NCBI RefSeq assembly: GCF_019345525.1
Contig: NZ_JAHKRA010000003.1
Location: 1-64,000 of the forward strand
From: Flavobacterium sp. NKUCC04_CG
GTDB taxonomy: Bacteria; Bacteroidota; Bacteroidia; Flavobacteriales; Flavobacteriaceae
DNA: 64,000 nucleotides
Reading direction: 5' to 3'
Made by a program: the position numbers and the translations under genes. The notes beneath the pieces are model-generated. The model worked only from the letters and a program-made list of their open reading frames with translations, made no database searches and was not told the origin of the DNA. Positions 58,280 through 64,000 of the stretch are shown here, piece after piece; within the stretch, counting starts at the first letter, position 1; every line of letters starts with the position of its first letter.

Positions 58280-59806
58280 ATGAGCACAACTAAAACAATT
58301 CAATCGGCTTTAATCTCTGTCTTTGACAAAGACGGATTAGAACCAATCGTAAAACAACTTCACGCAAACCAGGTAACGATTTATTCTACTGGGGGAACAG
58401 AAACTTTTATTAAAGATTTAGGTATTCCTGTAGTTGCTGTTGAAGAAGTAACTTCATATCCTTCCATTTTAGGTGGTCGTGTAAAAACGCTACATCCAAA
58501 GATTTTTGGGGGTATTTTAAACCGTCAAGACCACGAAGGAGATATAGCACAAATGAAGGAGTTTGAGATACCACAGATTGATTTGGTTATTGTGGACTTG
58601 TATCCATTTGAAAAAACAGTAGCTTCTGGAGCAAGTGAAGAAGACATTATCGAAAAAATTGATATAGGCGGAATTTCTTTGATTCGCGCTGCAGCAAAAA
58701 ACTTTAAGGACACCATTATCGTCGCATCCGTTAAAGAATACAAGCCCTTTTTAGACATGATTATATCTAATGAAGGCGGTACTACTCTAGAACAGCGTCG
58801 TTGGTTGGCTACTCAGGCTTTCCATGTTTCGTCACATTACGACAGTGCTATTTTTAATTACTTCAACACAGAAGACAACATTCTAAAAACCAGTTTAGAC
58901 AACGGTCAAGAATTGCGATATGGTGAAAACCCACATCAAAAAGGTTTCTTCTTTGGTGATTTTGATCAAATTTTCGAAAAGGCTCACGGTAAAGAATTGT
59001 CGTATAACAATCTTTTGGACGTCGATGCAGCAGTCAATTTAATGGGTGAATTTAAAGGAGAGCAACCTACATTTGCCATTTTAAAACACAATAATGCGTG
59101 TGGCGTAGCACAAATGTCTACGATGAAAGAAGCTTATTTGGCTGCTTTGGCGGGCGACCCTACTTCTGCTTTTGGTGGTGTTTTAATTGCCAATGGAAAA
59201 ATTGACGTCGACACGGCAAAAGAAATTAATTCCCTATTTTGCGAGGTGGTTATTGCACCATCATACGACAATGCCGCTTTAGAAATTCTAAAAGAAAAGA
59301 AAAATAGAATTATATTAATACAAAAAGAACTGGAGCTTCCTAAAAAACAAGTACGAACTTGTCTCAATGGAATTTTAGTTCAAGAAAAAGATTTAATTAC
59401 AGACAATAAAGAACACTTAACTAACGTTACCAATTCAACTCCTTCTACGGAAGAAATTGAAGACTTGTTGTTCGCTTCTAAAATCTGTAAACACACTAAA
59501 TCCAATACGATAGTATTGACAAAAAACAGACAGCTTTGTGCTTCAGGCACAGGCCAAACATCAAGAGTTGATGCTCTTAAACAAGCCATTGAAAAAGCAC
59601 AAGCTTTCCAATTTGACCTTAGAGGAGCTGTAATGGCTAGTGATGCTTTTTTTCCTTTTCCAGACTGTGTTGAAATCGCACATAATGCCGGAATCTCTGC
59701 TGTAATTCAGCCAGGGGGTTCTATCAAAGACGATTTGAGTATCGCATATTGTAATAAAAATAATGTTTCCATGGTATTTACCGGAATTCGTCATTTCAAA
59801 CATTAA
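58280..59806 (+). CDS. purH: Bifunctional AICAR formyltransferase/IMP cyclohydrolase
   Basis: Last two steps of IMP synthesis on one chain of 508 residues. The N-terminal IMP cyclohydrolase (MGS-like) domain, about 1-190, shows ALISVFDKDGLEPIVKQL, STGGTETFI, GGRVKTLHPKIFGGIL and VDLYPFEKTV. The C-terminal AICAR formyltransferase shows LRYGENPHQKGFFF, ILKHNNACGVA (Lys-His catalytic pair), DPTSAFGGV and GQTSRVDAL. The real start MSTTKTIQS at 58280 follows a promoter box. The mreB promoter begins 7 bp after its stop codon. Confidence 0.97.
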   Translation: MSTTKTIQSALISVFDKDGLEPIVKQLHANQVTIYSTGGTETFIKDLGIPVVAVEEVTSYPSILGGRVKTLHPKIFGGILNRQDHEGDIAQMKEFEIPQIDLVIVDLYPFEKTVASGASEEDIIEKIDIGGISLIRAAAKNFKDTIIVASVKEYKPFLDMIISNEGGTTLEQRRWLATQAFHVSSHYDSAIFNYFNTEDNILKTSLDNGQELRYGENPHQKGFFFGDFDQIFEKAHGKELSYNNLLDVDAAVNLMGEFKGEQPTFAILKHNNACGVAQMSTMKEAYLAALAGDPTSAFGGVLIANGKIDVDTAKEINSLFCEVVIAPSYDNAALEILKEKKNRIILIQKELELPKKQVRTCLNGILVQEKDLITDNKEHLTNVTNSTPSTEEIEDLLFASKICKHTKSNTIVLTKNRQLCASGTGQTSRVDALKQAIEKAQAFQFDLRGAVMASDAFFPFPDCVEIAHNAGISAVIQPGGSIKDDLSIAYCNKNNVSMVFTGIRHFKH

Positions 59807-59812
59807 TTTTAT

Positions 59813-59820
59813 TATTTTTG
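59813..59820 (+). promoter_or_regulatory. -7 box for the mreBCD-mrdA operon
   Basis: TATTTTTG, an exact TAnnTTTG match, immediately after the purH stop and 40 bp before mreB. No terminator lies between, so read-through from purH is possible as well. Confidence 0.6.
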
Positions 59821-59860
59821 TACTCTAAAATTTTATAACCTATAAAACCCTTTTAATTGT

Positions 59861-60889
59861 ATGGGATTTTTTGATTTCATGACCGAGGATATCGCTATCG
59901 ACCTTGGGACTGCTAATACACTGATTATCCACGACGGAAAAGTTGTTGTTGATAATCCTTCTATCGTAGCTCGCGATAGAACAACGGGCAAAATTATTGC
60001 TGTTGGTAAAGAAGCTAGTTTGATGCAGGGAAAAACTCATGGTAACATAAAAACAATCCGCCCTTTAAAAGACGGTGTAATTGCTGATTTTGACGCTTCG
60101 GAAAAGATGATCAGTATGTTCATCAAAAGTATTCCTGCATTGAGAAAAAAACTTTTCACTCCTGCCCTACGTATGGTAGTATGTATTCCCTCAGGAATTA
60201 CTGAAGTAGAGATGCGAGCAGTAAAAGAATCATGTGAGCGTGTCAATGGAAAAGAAGTCTATTTGATTCACGAACCCATGTCAGCAGCTATAGGTATTGG
60301 AGTAGATATTATGCAACCTAAGGGAAATATGATTGTTGACATAGGTGGAGGAACTACCGAAATCGCAGTTATAGCCCTCGGCGGTATTGTTTGTGACAAA
60401 TCTGTAAAAATTGCTGGTGATGTATTCACCAACGACATCATATATTATATGCGTACCCAACACAATTTATTTGTTGGAGAAAGTACAGCAGAAAAAATAA
60501 AAATTCAAATTGGTGCTGCAACTGAAGATTTAGAAGCACCACCAGACGATCTTTTGGTACAAGGTCGTGATTTGTTGACAGGAAAACCGAAGCAGGTTAC
60601 GGTTTCTTATCGTGAAATTGCTAAAGCCTTAGATAAATCTATTCAACGTATAGAAGATGCCGTAATGGAGACCCTATCACAAACTCCTCCTGAACTGGCT
60701 GCAGACATCTATAACACGGGAATTTATTTAGCTGGAGGAGGTTCGATGTTAAGAGGTTTAGACAAGCGTATTTCTCAAAAAACCGATTTACCTGTTTATA
60801 TTGCCGAAGATCCATTAAGAGCTGTAGTAAGAGGAACTGGATTGGTAATTAAAAACATCAACAAATTTAAAAGCATACTTATCAAATAA
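59861..60889 (+). CDS. mreB: Rod-shape-determining protein MreB
   Basis: Actin-like filament protein of 342 residues that directs side-wall peptidoglycan synthesis. Phosphate-1 motif AIDLGTANTLI is at about 12-22. Connect and phosphate-2 motifs are in MIVDIGGGTTEIAVIALGG, and the adenosine motif is in GIYLAGGGSMLRGLDKRI. The N-terminal MGFFDFMTED is the usual amphipathic membrane-binding start. It heads the shape operon, with mreC 9 bp downstream, indicating rod-shaped cells. Confidence 0.98.
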   Translation: MGFFDFMTEDIAIDLGTANTLIIHDGKVVVDNPSIVARDRTTGKIIAVGKEASLMQGKTHGNIKTIRPLKDGVIADFDASEKMISMFIKSIPALRKKLFTPALRMVVCIPSGITEVEMRAVKESCERVNGKEVYLIHEPMSAAIGIGVDIMQPKGNMIVDIGGGTTEIAVIALGGIVCDKSVKIAGDVFTNDIIYYMRTQHNLFVGESTAEKIKIQIGAATEDLEAPPDDLLVQGRDLLTGKPKQVTVSYREIAKALDKSIQRIEDAVMETLSQTPPELAADIYNTGIYLAGGGSMLRGLDKRISQKTDLPVYIAEDPLRAVVRGTGLVIKNINKFKSILIK

Positions 60890-60898
60890 TATTTCAAC

Positions 60899-61729
60899 AT
60901 GCAGCAAATAATAAATTTTTTTATAAAAAACAGTACTAAGTTACTGTTTTTGCTGCTTTTAGCAACTTCTTTACTACTTACTATCCAAACGCACTCCTTT
61001 CACAGGAGTCGCGTTTTAGGTTCTGCCAATGCCTTCACGGGTTATGTCTATGAAAAGATTAATAATACTAAAATCTATTTCAGTCTTAGACAACAGAATG
61101 ACGAATTAGCCTTTGAAAATGCAGAGCTTAAAAAAATCCTTTACAATTCGATAAACCCAGCGGATTCTGTAGAAATTAGCGATAGTAAACCGATCGAAAA
61201 TCCAGAATTTGAAGTCATTTTGGGTAAGGTTATTCGCAATTCCTTTAAATCAAAAGAAAACTACTTAACCATCAAAGGAGGAACCAAAAACGGAATTCAT
61301 CCCGACATGGGTGTTGTCAATAGCAGAGGGGTTTTGGGTATAGTCGAAATAGCCGCCAACAACTATGCAACGGTGCAAAGCATCTTAAACGTTAAATCTC
61401 AAATCAATGCTAAAATAAAAGGTTCTAACCATTTTGGTACTTTAAATTGGGATGGAAAAAACACTGGCTATGTTCAATTGATTGACATCCCCCGTCTTGC
61501 TGATCTTCATAAAGGAGACACTATAGTAACCGGAGGAAAATCAATCATTTTCCCAGAAAATATTCCCATTGGAGCTATTGATAAAGTATTTGTAGATAAA
61601 AGTTCTAATTATTACACCATCAGTGTGCGTTTATTTAACGACATGACCAATTTGGGCTATGTCTATATTATCAAGAACAACGACATCGAAGAGATCAACC
61701 ATTTAGAAGAAGCAACTAAAGATGAATAG
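60899..61729 (+). CDS. mreC: Rod-shape-determining protein MreC
   Basis: Bitopic membrane protein of 276 residues that activates the RodA-PBP2 synthase. One N-terminal helix, about 13-27 (LLFLLLLATSLLL), is followed by a coiled coil (about 60-85, LRQQNDELAFENAELKKIL) and the two-lobed beta domain, with GVVNSRGVLGIVEIAANNYATVQSIL and DLHKGDTIVTGGKSIIFPENIPIG. The gene overlaps mreD by 8 bp, showing tight coupling. Length is normal. Confidence 0.96.
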   Translation: MQQIINFFIKNSTKLLFLLLLATSLLLTIQTHSFHRSRVLGSANAFTGYVYEKINNTKIYFSLRQQNDELAFENAELKKILYNSINPADSVEISDSKPIENPEFEVILGKVIRNSFKSKENYLTIKGGTKNGIHPDMGVVNSRGVLGIVEIAANNYATVQSILNVKSQINAKIKGSNHFGTLNWDGKNTGYVQLIDIPRLADLHKGDTIVTGGKSIIFPENIPIGAIDKVFVDKSSNYYTISVRLFNDMTNLGYVYIIKNNDIEEINHLEEATKDE

Positions 61730-62228
61730 TACTATAACTTTAAACATTATTCGATTTATACTTTTATTTGCCCTTCAAATATTGGTATTCAACAATATAG
61801 AGCTATTCAACTTTATCAACCCGCTTCCTTATATTTTATTTATATTGCTTTTTCCCATCCATGGAAATAAGGCTTTATTAATTTTCATCAGTTTTCTATT
61901 GGGATTGGGAATTGATATGTTTGAAAACTCTGGAGGTGTACACGCCGCTGCCTGCGTAGTACTCGCCTATTTTCGCGCAGATTTATTAAAATTCTCATAC
62001 GGTATCAGTTACGAATACCACACTATTAAAATAGCTGACAAAATAGGTAAAGAGCTCTTTACGTATCTTTTTAGCGGTGTTTTATTACATCACACCATTT
62101 TATTTGGTTTAGAAATATTTAGATTTAATTTTATTTGGGAAATTCTTTTACGAACTTTACTCACAACATTATTTACCCTGATATTATGCGTCTTAATAAT
62201 CTACTTGATCAAACCATCTAAAAAATGA
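61722..62228 (+). CDS. mreD: MreD-like rod-shape-determining membrane protein
   Basis: Membrane protein of 168 residues with about five predicted helices: IIRFILLFALQILVFNNIEL, PYILFILLFPI, ALLIFISFLLGLGIDMFE, GVLLHHTILFGLEIF and LLTTLFTLILCVLIIYLI. Bacteroidota MreD proteins are poorly conserved in sequence. The call rests on size, helix pattern, the GIDMFENSGGVHAAACV segment and the position between mreC and mrdA, overlapping both (8 bp and an ATGA overlap). It is thought to complete the MreCD complex. Confidence 0.9.
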   Translation: MNSTITLNIIRFILLFALQILVFNNIELFNFINPLPYILFILLFPIHGNKALLIFISFLLGLGIDMFENSGGVHAAACVVLAYFRADLLKFSYGISYEYHTIKIADKIGKELFTYLFSGVLLHHTILFGLEIFRFNFIWEILLRTLLTTLFTLILCVLIIYLIKPSKK

Positions 62229-64000
62229 GAAAATTCCTCTTACCCTTTTTAATTATATCCGTTGCTATTGCAATATTGGTAAGACTACTATATTTACAAG
62301 TAATTGATGATTCGTATATTAAAAAGTCGGAAAACAACGCTTTAAAAATCGTTTACGAATACCCCGAGCGCGGTTATATCTATGACCGAAATGGCAAATT
62401 ACTAGTCGCCAACCAGCCCTCCTATGATATCATGATTATACCTCAAGAGGTAAAAGATATAGATACCTTAGCGCTGTGTCAAATGCTAGATGTGACCAAA
62501 GACGACTTTATAAAAAAATTAGACAAGGCACGTGTTTACAGTCCGCGTTTACCTTCTGTTTTTTTACCCCAATTAAACAAGGCAGAATATGCTGCTTTTC
62601 AAGAAAAAATCAGACATTTCAACGGTTTCTATATACAAAAAAGATCTCTACGAGATTATCAAGTGCATTCCGGTGCCAATATATTTGGCTATATCCGTCA
62701 GGTCAACGAGCAAAATGTAAAAGGGAGTTCTTATTACCGCAGCGGTGACTTAATCGGAATTCAAGGTGTTGAACAGGAATACGAAACTGTTTTAAGAGGA
62801 ACCAAAGGGGTTAAATACATCCAAAGGGATCGATTTAACAGAGAAATAGGTTCTTTTAAAAACGGTCATTACGACACCCTAGCTGTAAAAGGTGAGGACA
62901 TCACACTAACCTTGGATTTAGAACTTCAAGAATATGGTGAATTGCTGATGCAAAATAAACGCGGAGGTATAGTTGCCATCGAGCCTAAAAGCGGAGAAAT
63001 TCTAGCTTTAGTAACCGCTCCGAGCTACGACCCCAGTTTGTTAGTCGGTAGAGAACGTTCTAAAAACTATACTGCTTTGTTTAATGATTCCATTTCTAAG
63101 CCCCTATTTAACCGTGTTTTATCTGGAGAGTATTCTCCTGGATCGACGTTTAAAATTTTAACCGGACTAATCGGCTTACAGGAAGAGGTTATCACTGAAC
63201 AAACCGCCTTTGTATGTAATCACGGTTTCTTTTATGGGCGCGGAGCATTTATGAAATGTCACGACTCTGGTAGTATTTCACTCAACAGAGCGATAGCCAG
63301 TTCCTGCAACACCTATTTCGCCAATGTCTATAAACGCATTATCGAAAAATACTCTAAACCCCGTTATGGCATAGACGCATGGAGCAGTCATCTAAAAAGC
63401 TTTGGATTGGGCGAATTTCTTGGCTATGATCTTCCTGATGGTAGAAAAGGACATATACCTTCATCTAATTATTACGACCGTTGGTATCCCAACGGAGGCT
63501 GGAGAAGCACCACGACGATTTCGAATTCCATAGGACAAGGCGAGGTTGTCATGACCCCTATGCAATTGGCAAATATGATGGCAACGATTGCCAACAGAGG
63601 TTATTTCTATACCCCACATATCATCAAAAAAATAGAAAAACACCATATAGACCCAAAGTTTACAACTAAAAACATCACCACCATAGACCCTCAATACTTT
63701 ACACCAGTTATCAATGGATTGTTTGACGTTTACAATTTTGGTTCTGGTCGAAGTGTACAAGTTAAAGATATTGAAATTTGCGGTAAAACCGGAACTGTAG
63801 AAAACTTTATTAAGGTGGGAACCAAAAGAATACAATTAGCCGATCACTCCGTATTTGTTGCATTTGCTCCAAAAGACGATCCTAAAATTGCTATAGCGGT
63901 TTTTATAGAAAATGGTGCCTGGGGTGCCCGTTGGGCTGCTCCAATAACCAGTTTAATGATTGAAAAATACCTACACAAAGAGATTAGCCGTACCGATTTA
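62225..64000 (+). CDS. mrdA: Penicillin-binding protein 2 (partial, runs off the window)
   Basis: Peptidoglycan transpeptidase of the elongation machinery; 592 residues are visible with no stop codon before the edge. One N-terminal helix (FLLPFLIISVAIAILV) is followed by the PBP dimer domain (YEYPERGYIYDRNGKLLVANQPSYDI is its hallmark). The transpeptidase domain has Ser307 in SPGSTFK, the SxN motif Ser360-Cys-Asn362 and the Lys521-Thr-Gly motif. Its ATG overlaps the mreD stop (ATGA). rodA would be expected next, beyond the window. Only the last residues should be missing. Confidence 0.95.
   Translation, partial: MRKFLLPFLIISVAIAILVRLLYLQVIDDSYIKKSENNALKIVYEYPERGYIYDRNGKLLVANQPSYDIMIIPQEVKDIDTLALCQMLDVTKDDFIKKLDKARVYSPRLPSVFLPQLNKAEYAAFQEKIRHFNGFYIQKRSLRDYQVHSGANIFGYIRQVNEQNVKGSSYYRSGDLIGIQGVEQEYETVLRGTKGVKYIQRDRFNREIGSFKNGHYDTLAVKGEDITLTLDLELQEYGELLMQNKRGGIVAIEPKSGEILALVTAPSYDPSLLVGRERSKNYTALFNDSISKPLFNRVLSGEYSPGSTFKILTGLIGLQEEVITEQTAFVCNHGFFYGRGAFMKCHDSGSISLNRAIASSCNTYFANVYKRIIEKYSKPRYGIDAWSSHLKSFGLGEFLGYDLPDGRKGHIPSSNYYDRWYPNGGWRSTTTISNSIGQGEVVMTPMQLANMMATIANRGYFYTPHIIKKIEKHHIDPKFTTKNITTIDPQYFTPVINGLFDVYNFGSGRSVQVKDIEICGKTGTVENFIKVGTKRIQLADHSVFVAFAPKDDPKIAIAVFIENGAWGARWAAPITSLMIEKYLHKEISRTDL

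Overview
The window is chromosomal DNA from a low-GC member of the Bacteroidota, almost certainly a Flavobacteriaceae species. The evidence is TAnnTTTG-type -7 promoter boxes, the near absence of Shine-Dalgarno sites, SusC/SusD and TamL outer-membrane systems, a fused DAHP synthase/chorismate mutase, and two gliding or type IX secretion genes (gldA, porT). Nearly all genes are core metabolism or envelope functions. I see no phage, insertion sequence, CRISPR array or tRNA inside the window. The species cannot be named from this.

Layout. (1) 1-935 has no gene. It holds a strong leftward promoter at the edge, of rRNA or tRNA-operon style, and about eight copies of an unusual repeat built from GC-rich octamers. 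The same octamers recur directly behind gldA at 37671-37734. (2) 936-13542 holds a LolC/E-type permease diverging from a NamZ-family muramidase lipoprotein, a LytS-type histidine kinase, a secreted zinc metalloprotease, SusC, SusD, a LytTR response regulator and a 77-residue acidic helical protein. Kinase and regulator bracket the protease/transporter genes. A direct repeat with 21-bp spacing, the geometry of LytTR operators, lies in front of the protease gene. (3) 13565-23397 holds a YkgJ-type cysteine-cluster protein, a methyltransferase, a DUF2059 protein, queE, and an energy-transduction region (exbB, two exbD, two tonB paralogues, a PstS-like lipoprotein and a TPR protein).

(4) 23729-29513 holds a HerA-like ATPase (YjgR family) and a kynurenine-pathway segment: kmo, an arginase-superfamily enzyme and kynU, with a 52-residue membrane protein in between. 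The arginase-like enzyme is a candidate for the missing N-formylkynurenine hydrolysis step. (5) 29758-35290 runs leftward: DAHP synthase/chorismate mutase, rsgA, dtd, a small membrane protein, a MazG-like pyrophosphohydrolase, aroA and queA. (6) 35477-38627 holds a TauE/SafE permease with a DUF1634 partner, gldA and an Lrp/AsnC regulator. (7) 38695-44382 is a leftward nucleotide block (bifunctional nuclease, thyA, a 2TM protein, folA, an unknown exported protein, deoxynucleoside kinase) plus etfB-etfA.

(8) 44820-58047 holds pdhB, a DUF5686 outer-membrane protein, ppa, a GNAT acetyltransferase, ubiE/menG, porT, a TrmH-family methyltransferase, tamL, fbaA, an accD lacking the usual zinc-ribbon cysteines, and a MacB-type permease. 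(9) 58280-64000 holds purH and the rod-shape cluster mreB-mreC-mreD-mrdA, the last gene running off the right edge.

Several reading frames extend upstream through a TTG triplet that is actually the end of a TAnnTTTG promoter box. For those genes (queE, the arginase-like gene, fbaA, the 77-residue gene) I moved the start to the first ATG downstream. The strongest leads are the LytTR-type direct repeat and its locus, the arginase-family gene inside the kynurenine block, and the octamer repeat family.
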